Below are positions 9,483 to 19,886 of a stretch of 64,000 nt of DNA, piece by piece (position 1 is the stretch's first letter; each line of letters begins with the position of its first letter). The notes under the pieces were generated by a model. It was not told the DNA's origin. It did no database searches and saw only the letters and a list, made by a program, of their open reading frames with translations. The stretch comes from Streptomyces sp. M41(2017). GTDB taxonomy: Bacteria; Actinomycetota; Actinomycetes; Streptomycetales; Streptomycetaceae. Where the stretch lies: positions 124,001-188,000 of the forward strand of contig NZ_MWFK01000001.1 of the NCBI RefSeq assembly GCF_002078175.1. Direction: 5' to 3'. The position numbers and the translations under genes were made by a program.

Positions 9483-9739
9483 CCTCAAGGACAGGTGCGT
9501 ACCGTGTGATGTGTGCCTCGGCGCGGGGGTCGCACCCCCTGCGAAGCGCCGGCCGCCGGGTGGCCCTGCGGTGCCCCGACGGGACGGCGGCCGGCGCGTC
9601 ACGGGCCCGCCGGAGCGGACCCGAGCGGGCCGGACGCCTGTGCGAGAGCGGGGTCCCGGTGCGCGCGGTGCGCGTCACAGGTCGGTCGCAGTCATGCCCC
9701 GGTATCGGCCGAACGGGGCGGTCCGCCGGTGGTGGCTCG

Positions 9740-9745
9740 TAGACT
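9740..9745 (+). promoter_or_regulatory. -10 box for a leaderless kinase transcript
   Basis: TAGACT lies seven bases before the GTG at 9753 and no Shine-Dalgarno is present, as expected for a leaderless mRNA. The rest of the 270-bp gap after thiG holds GC-rich sequence in which I see no other feature. Confidence 0.45.
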
Positions 9746-9752
9746 CACCTGC

Positions 9753-11696
9753 GTGGATACGACCCTTCAGGACCCCCTTGTCGGACACGTGCTCGACGGC
9801 CGCTACCGCGTCGACGCGCGCATCGCGGTCGGCGGGATGGCCACGGTCTACCGGGCCCTGGACATCCGCCTCGACCGCGTGGTCGCGCTCAAGGTGATGC
9901 ACCCGGCGCTGGCCATGGACGGTTCGTTCGTCGACCGTTTCATCCGCGAGGCCAAGTCGGTGGCCCGGCTGGCGCACCCCAACGTGGTGCAGGTCTTCGA
10001 CCAGGGGACGGACGGGTCGTACGTCTACCTGGCGATGGAGTACATCGCCGGCTGCACCCTGCGTGACGTGCTCCGCGACCGCGGCGCGCTCCAGCCGAGG
10101 GCGGCGCTCGACATCCTGGAACCGGTGCTCGCCGCGCTCGGCGCCGCGCACCGCGCCGGGTTCGTGCACCGCGACATGAAGCCGGAGAACGTCCTGATAG
10201 GGGACGACGGCCGGGTCAAGGTCGCGGACTTCGGTCTGGTGCGCGGGGTCGACACGGTGACGAGCACGACGGGCGCCGTCCTCGGCACCGTCTCGTACCT
10301 GGCGCCGGAGCAGATCGAGCACGGCACCGCCGACCCCCGCGTCGACGTCTACGCCTGCGGGATCGTCCTCCACGAGATGCTCACCGGCGCCAAGCCGCAC
10401 ACCGGGGACTCCCCCGCCCAGGTCTTCTACCAGCACCTCAACGCGGACGTGCCGCCGCCGTCGGCCCGGGTGCCGGGGATGGCGTACGAGCTGGACGAGC
10501 TGGTCACCACCTCCACCGCCCGCAATCCGGAGGTGCGCCCCGCCGACGCCGTGGCGCTGCTCGGGCGGGTCCTCGAAGCTCGCGCCGCCCTCACCGCCGA
10601 CCAGCTCGACGCCGTACCGCCGGGCGCGCTCGCCGTGGGCCACGACAACGCCCACGACCGTACGAGCGTGATCCCGCGCTCGCTGTCCATGCAGCGCCCG
10701 TTGCCGGTGAACGAGGACGAGGGCCACGGCGTCAACCGGACCAGCCGGTTCGAGAGCACCGGGTACCTCCAGGCCCCGCCCGAGTCACCCTCGCGGCCTG
10801 CTCGCACGCGTCCGCGGCGGGGCATGCTGTTCGTCGTCGCCGCGCTCGTGCTGGTGCTCGGCCTGGGCGCCGGTGTCTGGTACATCAACTCCGGCCAGTT
10901 CACGAAGGTCCCGCCGGTCCTGACGCAGACCGAGGGGCAGGCCAGGGACCATCTCAAGGACGCCGGGCTGGACGTCAAGCGGGTCGAGCACGCCTACAGC
11001 GACACGGTGAAGCGGGGCAGTGTCATCAGCACCGACCCTGGGGTCGGCGAGCGGATCCGGGACAACGACGCGGTGACGCTGACCGTGTCGGACGGGCCGA
11101 AGACGGTGAAGGTCCCCGATCTGTCGGGCGTCGCCCTCGGGAAGGCGAAGGCGGAGCTGAAGGACGCCGGGCTCGCCGCGGGCATGGTCACCCGGGAGTT
11201 CAGTGAGGACGTCCCCCGGGGTTCCGTGGTCGGCACGGACCCGGACGCGGGCACCTCGCGGCACGCCGGCTCGGCGATCGCGCTCGTGGTCAGCAAGGGC
11301 AGCCCGGTGGAGGTGCCCGACGTCACCGGCTCGTCCGTGGAGGATGCCAGGGCGGAGCTGGAGGACGCCGGCCTGAAGGTGAAGATCGCCACGCAGCAGG
11401 TCAACTCCGAGTTCGACAAGGGCCAGGTCGCCCAGCAGTCGCCGAAGCCGGAGCAAGAGGCCGCCACCGGCGACACGGTGACGCTGACGGTCTCCAAGGG
11501 GCCCGAGATGATCGAGGTCCCCGACGTCGTGGGCGACAGTGTGAACGACGCGACGCAGAAGCTGAAGGACGCCGGATTCGAGGTCCACGAGGACCGCGGC
11601 CTCCTCGGCCTCTTCGGCGACACGGTCAAGAAGCAGTCGGTGGACGGCGGCGACACCGCGCCCAAGGGCTCGACCGTCACGATCCAGATCCGCTGA
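9753..11696 (+). CDS. PASTA-domain Ser/Thr protein kinase (PknB/PknL type)
   Basis: The 647-residue membrane kinase has a complete Hanks-type domain (about residues 12-275): Gly-rich loop IAVGGMATVY, VVALKVM with the ATP lysine, catalytic HRDMKPEN, ADFGLVRG and the activation-loop end YLAPEQ. A juxtamembrane linker leads to one transmembrane helix (MLFVVAALVLVLGLGAGVWY, near 355). Four extracytoplasmic PASTA repeats follow to the C-terminus, each with a V-P-[DP]-L/V core and an A-x-x-x-L-x-D-A-G helix. PASTA domains bind peptidoglycan fragments or lipid II, so the enzyme probably links wall status to cytoplasmic phosphorylation. By position it corresponds to mycobacterial PknL, but PknL lacks PASTA domains. 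The GTG at 9753 follows a -10 box closely. Confidence 0.93.
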   Translation: MDTTLQDPLVGHVLDGRYRVDARIAVGGMATVYRALDIRLDRVVALKVMHPALAMDGSFVDRFIREAKSVARLAHPNVVQVFDQGTDGSYVYLAMEYIAGCTLRDVLRDRGALQPRAALDILEPVLAALGAAHRAGFVHRDMKPENVLIGDDGRVKVADFGLVRGVDTVTSTTGAVLGTVSYLAPEQIEHGTADPRVDVYACGIVLHEMLTGAKPHTGDSPAQVFYQHLNADVPPPSARVPGMAYELDELVTTSTARNPEVRPADAVALLGRVLEARAALTADQLDAVPPGALAVGHDNAHDRTSVIPRSLSMQRPLPVNEDEGHGVNRTSRFESTGYLQAPPESPSRPARTRPRRGMLFVVAALVLVLGLGAGVWYINSGQFTKVPPVLTQTEGQARDHLKDAGLDVKRVEHAYSDTVKRGSVISTDPGVGERIRDNDAVTLTVSDGPKTVKVPDLSGVALGKAKAELKDAGLAAGMVTREFSEDVPRGSVVGTDPDAGTSRHAGSAIALVVSKGSPVEVPDVTGSSVEDARAELEDAGLKVKIATQQVNSEFDKGQVAQQSPKPEQEAATGDTVTLTVSKGPEMIEVPDVVGDSVNDATQKLKDAGFEVHEDRGLLGLFGDTVKKQSVDGGDTAPKGSTVTIQIR

Positions 11697-11790
11697 GCCA
11701 CGAGCGCCCGCGGTTCACGGACCGGCGGCCCCCGGGGGTGCCCGAGGACCGCCCGCGGGACGGCCGACGGCGCGTGACACCCTGACGGGT

Positions 11791-12660
11791 GTGACCAGCA
11801 AGCAGCTCCGCAACCCCGTCGGCGGCCATGTCCCGGTGGCCGGCGGCCTCAGCTCCGTCGGCCTGTCCTACGCCCGCGACCTCGCGGCCGAGACCGTTCA
11901 GGTCTTCGTCGCCAACCCGCGCGGCTGGGCGACCCCCGCCGGGAACCCGAAGCAGGACGAGGAGTTCCGCGCCGCCTGCGCCGCCGGGTCGATCCCCGCC
12001 TACGTCCACGCGCCGTACCTGATCAACTTCGGTTCGCACACCGAGGCCACGGTCGAGAAGTCGGTGGAGTCGCTGCGGCACTCGCTGCGCCGCGGCCGGG
12101 AGATCGGCGCGCTCGGCGTCGTCGTGCACACCGGGAGCGCCACCGGCGGCCGGGAACGGTCCGTCGCCCTCCGGCAGGTACGGTCCCGTCTGCTGCCGCT
12201 GCTCGACGAACTGACCCACGACGACGACCCGTTCCTCCTGCTGGAGTCGACCGCGGGCCAGGGCGCCTCCCTCTGCTCGCGCACCTGGGACTTCGGACCG
12301 TACTTCGAGGCCCTCGACGCCCACCCGAAGCTGGGCGTCTGCCTGGACACCTGCCACATCTTCGCGGCCGGCCACGACCTGACCGGCCCGAGCGGTATGC
12401 ACCAGACCCTCGACCTGCTGGTCGACACCGTCGGCGAGGGCCGGCTGAAGCTGATCCACGCCAACGACTCCAAGGACGTCGTCGGAGCGCACAAGGACCG
12501 GCACGAGAACATCGGCTCCGGGCACATCGGCGAGGACCCCTTCCGCGCCCTGATGACCCACCCCGCCACCGAGGGCGTCCCGCTGATCATCGAGACGCCG
12601 GGAGGCAAGGAGGGGCACGCGGCGGACGTCGAACGGCTGAAGAAGCTGCGCGACGGCTGA
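11791..12660 (+). CDS. endonuclease IV-like (Nfo family) TIM-barrel protein
   Basis: The 289-residue product carries the metal-site motifs of AP endonuclease IV: VHAPYLINF near residue 71, VVHTGS near 110, LLLESTAGQG near 150, LGVCLDTCHIFAAGHD near 180-195, IHANDSK near 222, the DRHENIGSGHIG motif near 235 and IIETPGG near 265. These match the His, Glu and Asp ligands of the tri-zinc centre, so cleavage 5' of abasic sites is the likely activity. The family also includes sugar-phosphate isomerases, but the DRHENIG motif favours the nuclease. The start is the GTG at 11791. It is probably transcribed alone, 94 bp after the kinase gene. Confidence 0.88.
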   Translation: MTSKQLRNPVGGHVPVAGGLSSVGLSYARDLAAETVQVFVANPRGWATPAGNPKQDEEFRAACAAGSIPAYVHAPYLINFGSHTEATVEKSVESLRHSLRRGREIGALGVVVHTGSATGGRERSVALRQVRSRLLPLLDELTHDDDPFLLLESTAGQGASLCSRTWDFGPYFEALDAHPKLGVCLDTCHIFAAGHDLTGPSGMHQTLDLLVDTVGEGRLKLIHANDSKDVVGAHKDRHENIGSGHIGEDPFRALMTHPATEGVPLIIETPGGKEGHAADVERLKKLRDG

Positions 12661-12675
12661 GACACGCGGAAGGGA

Positions 12676-12692
12676 ATACCCCTGGGGGGTAT
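12676..12692. promoter_or_regulatory. CsoR-like copper-responsive operator
   Basis: A perfect inverted repeat, ATACCCC-TGG-GGGGTAT, lies 48 bp before the DUF4396 start. It resembles the G-tract palindromes (ATACCCC...GGGGTAT) bound by actinobacterial CsoR copper sensors. Assignment to CsoR is by resemblance only. Confidence 0.6.
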
Positions 12693-12740
12693 ACGGTTCC
12701 GGTGAGGTACAGGAACCGCTACCGGACGTCGGGGGCCCTC

Positions 12741-13202
12741 ATGGATCACGGACCGCACACGCACACAGGGGCGAGCTGGCAGACGGCCGCCCAGGCCACG
12801 CTGCACTGCCTCACGGGCTGCGCCATCGGCGAGGTGCTCGGCATGGTGATCGGTACCGCGTTCGGCTGGGGCAATCTGCCGACCACGGTCCTCGCGATCG
12901 TGCTGGCCTTCTTCTTCGGCTACGCGCTCACCCTGCGCGGCATCCTGAGGGCGGGCGTCGCCTTCCGGACGGCGTTCCGGGTGGCGCTGGCCGCGGACAC
13001 CCTGTCGATCGCGGTGATGGAGCTGATCGACAACGGGGTGATCGCGCTGTGGCCGGCCGCGATGGACACGGAACTGGCCGACGCCCTGTTCTGGGTGTCA
13101 CTGGCGGTCTCGCTGGCGATCGCCTTCGTGGTCACCACGCCCGTGAACAAGTGGATGATCGGCCGCGGCAAGGGCCACGCCGTGGTGCACGCCTACCACT
13201 GA
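12741..13202 (+). CDS. DUF4396 membrane protein, possibly metal-responsive
   Basis: The 153-residue protein has a short His-containing N-terminus (MDHGPHTHTG), an HCLTGCAIGE motif near residue 23 and four hydrophobic segments; it ends in a cytoplasmic tail with several His. The HC-x-x-GC motif entering the first membrane helix and the NKWMI element near the C-terminus are typical of DUF4396. I know no experimentally proven function. The CsoR-like palindrome just upstream and the His/Cys pairs suggest copper or another soft metal, which is an inference. The ATG at 12741 is chosen; the frame is open further upstream but would run through the operator region. Confidence 0.8.
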   Translation: MDHGPHTHTGASWQTAAQATLHCLTGCAIGEVLGMVIGTAFGWGNLPTTVLAIVLAFFFGYALTLRGILRAGVAFRTAFRVALAADTLSIAVMELIDNGVIALWPAAMDTELADALFWVSLAVSLAIAFVVTTPVNKWMIGRGKGHAVVHAYH

Positions 13203-13229
13203 CCCAGCCGGAGGAGGCGGCGCCGGACC

Positions 13230-13862
13230 TCAGAGTTCGGGGCCGTCCCCGGGCTCCTCCTGGTACGAGTAGCGCTGCTCGCGCCAGGGGTCGCCGACGT
13301 TGTGGTAGCCCCGCTCCTCCCAGAAACCGCGTCGGTCGGCCGTCATGTACTCGACGCCCCGGACCCACTTGGGGCCCTTCCACGCGTACAGCTGCGGGAC
13401 CACCAGGCGCAGCGGGAAACCGTGCTCCGCCGTCAGGAGTTCCCCGTCCTTGTGGGTGGCGAACATGGTGCGCTCGGAGGCGAAGTCCGCGAGGCGCAGG
13501 TTCGAGCTGAAGCCGTACTCGGCCCAGACCATCACGTGGGTGACGGTGGGCGCGGGCGGGGCGATCTCCAGGATGGTGCGGGCGGGCACACCACCCCATT
13601 CGGCCCCGAGCATGCTGAACTTCGTGACGCAGTGCAGGTCGGCGACGACGGAGGCGTACGGCAGGGCGGCGAACTCCTCGTGGGTCCAGCAGCGCTTGTC
13701 ACCGTCGGCGGTGGCCCCGAAGACGCGGAACTCCCAGCGTTCGGGGCGGAACTTGGGGACGGGTCCGTAGTGGGTGACCGGCCATCCGCGCTGGAGTCGC
13801 TGTCCCGGCGGTAGCTCCGACAGTGCCGATTCTCCTGTTTCCCGCTTTGCCGGCTGACCCAT
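13230..13862 (-). CDS. cytosolic sulfite oxidase-like molybdopterin oxidoreductase
   Basis: The 210-residue product consists of a single sulfite-oxidase-type molybdopterin domain. The Cys expected to bind molybdenum lies in VVADLHCVTKFS near residue 70, and the fold landmarks WGGVPARTIL, the HVMVWAEYG strand, GFPLRLVVPQLYAWK near 160 and the WEERGYHNVGDPW end are present. There is no signal peptide, Tat motif, haem or dimerisation domain, so it differs from YedY/MsrP and from true sulfite oxidases. Its substrate is unknown. The ATG at 13862 is preferred to the longer frame because homologous sequence begins there. It is convergent with the DUF4396 gene. Confidence 0.85.
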   Translation of the reverse strand: MGQPAKRETGESALSELPPGQRLQRGWPVTHYGPVPKFRPERWEFRVFGATADGDKRCWTHEEFAALPYASVVADLHCVTKFSMLGAEWGGVPARTILEIAPPAPTVTHVMVWAEYGFSSNLRLADFASERTMFATHKDGELLTAEHGFPLRLVVPQLYAWKGPKWVRGVEYMTADRRGFWEERGYHNVGDPWREQRYSYQEEPGDGPEL

Positions 13863-14019
13863 GTCTCCATCCTGACAGACCGGGGGCCGTGCCCATGACC
13901 AGCGGGTCGTCGATTCGGGCAACTACTACTAAGCGTGCACTTACTGGACGGTTTTCCGTGGCCGGTGCAAAGATGCGGCGCAACCTTGCCCCTCCCCCCG
14001 CTTGGAAGGAGCCTCTGCG

Positions 14020-14499
14020 ATGCAGGGCGACCCCGAGGTCATCGAATTCCTCAATGAGCAGCTGACCGGCGAGCTGACAGCGATCAACCAGTACTTCCTG
14101 CACGCGAAGATGCAGGAGAACTTCGGCTGGACGAAGCTCGCCAAGTACACGCGGCACGAGTCGTTCGACGAGATGAAGCACGCGGAGGTCCTCACCGACC
14201 GCATCCTCTTCCTGGACGGACTGCCGAACTACCAGCGGCTCTTCCACGTGCGGGTGGGGCAGACGGTCACGGAGATGTTCCAGGCCGACCGTCAGGTGGA
14301 GGTCGAGGCGATCGACCGGCTGCGGCGCGGGATCGAGGTGATGCGGGCCAAGGGCGACATCACGTCCGCGAACATCTTCGAGTCGATCCTGGAGGACGAG
14401 GAGCACCACATCGACTATCTCGACACCCAGCTGGAACTGGTCGAGAAGCTCGGCGAGGCGCTCTACATCGCGCAGCTCATCGAGCAGCCGGAGAGCTAG
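14020..14499 (+). CDS. bfr: bacterioferritin Bfr
   Basis: Bfr forms a 24-subunit iron-storage shell with haem at two-fold interfaces. The 159-residue four-helix protein keeps the di-iron ferroxidase ligands: Glu in LTGELTAINQYF near residue 18, Glu and His in DEMKHAEVL near 51-54, Glu in VEVEAIDRL near 94 and Glu/His in LEDEEHHIDYL near 127-130. The Met in DEMKH is the haem ligand position. GGAAGGAG lies seven bases before the ATG. It converges on bfd. No iron box is visible in its own upstream region. Confidence 0.96.
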   Translation: MQGDPEVIEFLNEQLTGELTAINQYFLHAKMQENFGWTKLAKYTRHESFDEMKHAEVLTDRILFLDGLPNYQRLFHVRVGQTVTEMFQADRQVEVEAIDRLRRGIEVMRAKGDITSANIFESILEDEEHHIDYLDTQLELVEKLGEALYIAQLIEQPES

Positions 14500-14527
14500 G
14501 CCGGACACGGCCCGGGCCCGGACGGGG

Positions 14528-14830
14528 CTAGGCGGCCTCGCGCCCGGCGGTGTCGTGCAGCGCGGTCTCCTGCAGGACGGCTTCGTGCTGAGCGGCCTCG
14601 ACCGCACCGCGCACCTCGGCGAGGACCGGCATGCCCTGGTCGGCGAGCTGACGGCGCGGGCAGGAGCCCCTGCCGAGCAGCGCCTGGATCTGGCGGACGC
14701 AGGACCCGCAGTCCGTGCCGGCCTTGGAGGCGGACGCTATCTGGCGAGGAGTGCAGGCGCCGTCCTCCGCGTGCTTCTTCACCTGCTGTTCGGTGATCCC
14801 GAAGCAACTGCAGACGTACACGCGGTTCAC
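14528..14830 (-). CDS. bfd: bacterioferritin-associated [2Fe-2S] ferredoxin Bfd
   Basis: Bfd reduces the ferric core of bacterioferritin to release iron. The 100-residue protein has the helix-turn-helix-like BFD fold with four cluster cysteines: Cys7 and Cys9 in VCSCFGITE, and two in TDCGSCVRQI near residues 40-43. About 40 C-terminal residues after the fold have no known role. It is convergent with bfr, with 28 bp between stops. The 16/19 iron box upstream predicts expression when iron is scarce, the condition in which stored iron must be mobilised. Confidence 0.93.
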   Translation of the reverse strand: MNRVYVCSCFGITEQQVKKHAEDGACTPRQIASASKAGTDCGSCVRQIQALLGRGSCPRRQLADQGMPVLAEVRGAVEAAQHEAVLQETALHDTAGREAA

Positions 14831-14866
14831 CTCCCGCCGAATGGATGGGGCACTGCCGTCCCGATA

Positions 14867-14885
14867 ATCGGTGAGGCTAACCTAA
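14867..14885 (-). promoter_or_regulatory. iron box (IdeR/DmdR-type operator) upstream of bfd
   Basis: The 19 bases match 16 positions of the actinobacterial iron-box consensus (TTAGGTTAGGCTAACCTAA); the half AGGCTAACCTAA is perfect. It lies 37 bp before the bfd start, so the Fe-loaded repressor would block bfd transcription. Confidence 0.8.
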
Positions 14886-14916
14886 CCTTACCCGGCATGC
14901 CAGAGCCACAAAAGTG

Positions 14917-14954
14917 GGGTGGGGCGCGGATCGTATGTGATCCGCGCCCCACCC
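14917..14954 (-). terminator. strong hairpin terminator after the DAHP synthase gene
   Basis: A perfect 16-bp GC-rich stem (14917-14932 with 14939-14954) with a six-base loop. On the minus strand it is followed by CTTTTG. It separates the aroG transcript from the bfd promoter. Confidence 0.85.
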
Positions 14955-14990
14955 TGTGCGCCGGTGACAGGCCCGAACCAGGCCGGTCTC

Positions 14991-17694
<2,704 letters not shown>

Positions 17695-17783
17695 GGCGGG
17701 CGCTCCTCGGTCGGTTCTTCTGTCTGGCCATCCATGGCCGGTGACCGCCTTCTCGGAACGCCGCGCGGAAGCGGTTCACGCTG

Positions 17784-17811
17784 TTGCCCGCTCCGGGGCG
17801 TCGGGTACAGT
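17784..17811 (+). promoter_or_regulatory. candidate trp promoter
   Basis: TTGCCC (17784-17789) and TACAGT (17806-17811) are 16 bases apart. Transcription would begin about seven bases later, at or beside the leader-peptide ATG at 17819, so the leader may be translated from a leaderless RNA. Confidence 0.5.
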
Positions 17812-17818
17812 GCGGCGC

Positions 17819-17875
17819 ATGTACGCGCCGACGAACCAGAACTGGTGGTGGACCGCTCATCCGGCGGCCCACTGA
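17819..17875 (+). CDS. trpL: trp leader peptide
   Basis: An 18-residue ORF, MYAPTNQNWWWTAHPAAH, carries three consecutive tryptophan codons and ends 21 bases before a terminator hairpin in front of trpEG. Ribosome stalling at the Trp codons when charged tRNA-Trp is scarce would favour an antiterminator, the classical attenuation mechanism. Attenuation of trpE is known in Streptomyces. No Shine-Dalgarno is visible upstream; the ATG may be the 5' end of the transcript. Confidence 0.92.
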   Translation: MYAPTNQNWWWTAHPAAH

Positions 17876-17896
17876 CTGCGCGTACGCACCACTTCG

Positions 17897-17923
17897 CGAA
17901 GGCCGCCCGAGGGGCGGCCTTCG
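17897..17923 (+). terminator. trp attenuator hairpin
   Basis: An 11-bp perfect stem (CGAAGGCCGCC with GGCGGCCTTCG) with a five-base loop, followed by GTGTTTGC. It begins 21 bases after the leader-peptide stop. An upstream GGTGG/CCACC pairing across the Trp codons and 17887-17893 is a candidate competing structure. Confidence 0.82.
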
Positions 17924-17984
17924 GTGTTTGCGGACCCGGGTCGTTCCTCTCCGAGATGCACGATCCGAGAGAAGGACCGCACGC

Positions 17985-19886
17985 ATGAACCTGCACGAGC
18001 TGCTGGACGATCCCCGCCCGTTCGCCCTGCTGCGCCGCCGCACCCCGGGCCACGACCACGACGTCGTGGAGCTGCTGCTGGGGCCGGTGCGCGAGGTGGA
18101 GCACCTCGCCTCCCTCCCCGACGAGTGCCTCGCGCTGATCCCGTTCCGGCAGATCCGGGAGCGCGGATTCGACGTCCGCGACGACGGCACCCCGCTCGCC
18201 GTGCTGGTCCCCGAGGAGCGCCACGAACTGCCGCTCGGGCAGGTGCTGGAGCAGTTGCCCGCGCGCGACGTGCGGGTCGAGGGCGGCGCCTTCGACGTCG
18301 GCGACGAGGAGTACTCCCGGATCGTCGGGCGGGTGCTGCGCGAGGAGATCGGCAGCGGCGAGGGCGCGAACTTCGTGATCCGGCGGACGTACGAGGGGCG
18401 GATCCCGGGGTTCGGGCGGGCGGACGCGCTGGCCCTGTTCCGCAGGCTGCTGGAGGGCGAGCGCGGCGCGTACTGGACGTTCGTCGTGCACACCGGGGAG
18501 CGGACGCTGGTCGGGGCGAGCCCGGAGGTGCACGTGCGGATGTCCGGCGGGACCGTGGTGATGAACCCGATCAGCGGGACCTACCGCTACCCGGCCGGCG
18601 GTCCGACGCCCGAGGACCTGCTCGCCTTCCTCTCCGACGGCAAGGAGATCGAGGAGCTCTCGATGGTCGTCGACGAGGAACTGAAGATGATGTGCACCGT
18701 CGGCGACATGGGCGGGGTGGTGGTCGGGCCGCGGCTCAAGGAGATGGCCCATCTCGCGCACACCGAGTACGAGTTGCGCGGCCGGTCCTCGCTGGACGTG
18801 CGGGAGGTGCTGCGGGAGACCCTGTTCGCGGCGACGGTCACCGGCTCGCCCGTGCAGAACGCGTGCCGGGTCATCGAGCGGCACGAGGTCGGGGGGCGCG
18901 GGTACTACGCGGGCGCGCTGGCCCTGCTCGGACGGGACCGGGGAGACGGACCGGACGGCGCCGGCGGCGCGCAGACGCTCGACTCCCCGATCCTCATCCG
19001 GACCGCCGACATCGGCGCGGACGGCCGGCTGCGGGTGCCGGTCGGCGCCACGCTCGTCCGCGGATCGGACCCGGCGGGCGAGGTGGCCGAGACGCACGCG
19101 AAGGCGGCCGGGGTGCTGGCGGCCCTCGGGGTGCTGCCCGGCCGCCCGCGCCCGGACGGCGCTCGGCCCCGGCTGGGCGACGATCCGCGGGTCCGGGCGT
19201 CGCTGGACGGCCGGCGGGCCTCGCTCGCGCCGTTCTGGCTGCGGATGCAGGAGCGGTCCCCGGAACTGTCCGGGCACGCCCTGGTCGTGGACGCCGAGGA
19301 CACCTTCACGGCGATGCTCGCGCACGTGCTGCGGTCGTCGGGGCTCGACGTGACGGTGCGCCGCTACGACGAGCCGGGACTGCGGGAGGCCGTCCTCACG
19401 CACCGGGGACCGGTCGTCCTCGGCCCCGGCCCCGGTGACCCCCGCGACCTCGCGGACCCGAAGATGCGCCTTCTGCGGGCGCTCACCGCCGAGGTGATCC
19501 GGGAGCACCGGGACGGCGTTCTCGGTGTCTGCCTCGGGCACGAGCTGATCGCGGCCGAGCTGGGCCTCGACATCGTCCGCAAGGACGTGCCGTACCAGGG
19601 CGCGCAGACCGTGATCGACCTGTTCGGGCGGCAGGAGACCGTCGGTTTCTACAACAGCTTCACGGCCCGGTGCGACGAGGAGGCGCTGGTGGAGCTGTCG
19701 GCGCACGGCGTCGAGGTCAGCCGCGCGGTGAACGGCGAGGTGCACGCGCTGCGGGGACCGGGGTTCGCCGGCGTGCAGTTCCACCCGGAGTCGGTGCTGA
19801 GCCTGAACGGCGCGGCGGTCGTCCGGGAACTGGTCGGTCAGCTGCGCGGCACCAGCACGTTCTCCGAGCGGCGGCCCTCCGCGTAG
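17985..19886 (+). CDS. fused anthranilate synthase components I and II (TrpEG)
   Basis: The enzyme converts chorismate and glutamine to anthranilate, the first committed step of tryptophan synthesis. Residues 1 to about 410 form the TrpE chorismate-binding domain: IPGFGRADALALF near 135, MNPISGTYRYPAGG near 190, EELSMVVDEELKMM near 222 and VTGSPVQNACRVIE near 285. Residues about 430-633 form the class I glutamine amidotransferase, with the nucleophile in GVCLGHELIAAELG near 510 and the His-Glu pair in VQFHPESV near 600. An attenuator precedes it. GAAGGA lies before the ATG at 17985. The last 49 bp overlap the convergent dehydrogenase gene. Fused trpEG also occurs in phenazine-type enzymes, but the leader indicates the tryptophan pathway. 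Confidence 0.93.
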   Translation: MNLHELLDDPRPFALLRRRTPGHDHDVVELLLGPVREVEHLASLPDECLALIPFRQIRERGFDVRDDGTPLAVLVPEERHELPLGQVLEQLPARDVRVEGGAFDVGDEEYSRIVGRVLREEIGSGEGANFVIRRTYEGRIPGFGRADALALFRRLLEGERGAYWTFVVHTGERTLVGASPEVHVRMSGGTVVMNPISGTYRYPAGGPTPEDLLAFLSDGKEIEELSMVVDEELKMMCTVGDMGGVVVGPRLKEMAHLAHTEYELRGRSSLDVREVLRETLFAATVTGSPVQNACRVIERHEVGGRGYYAGALALLGRDRGDGPDGAGGAQTLDSPILIRTADIGADGRLRVPVGATLVRGSDPAGEVAETHAKAAGVLAALGVLPGRPRPDGARPRLGDDPRVRASLDGRRASLAPFWLRMQERSPELSGHALVVDAEDTFTAMLAHVLRSSGLDVTVRRYDEPGLREAVLTHRGPVVLGPGPGDPRDLADPKMRLLRALTAEVIREHRDGVLGVCLGHELIAAELGLDIVRKDVPYQGAQTVIDLFGRQETVGFYNSFTARCDEEALVELSAHGVEVSRAVNGEVHALRGPGFAGVQFHPESVLSLNGAAVVRELVGQLRGTSTFSERRPSA

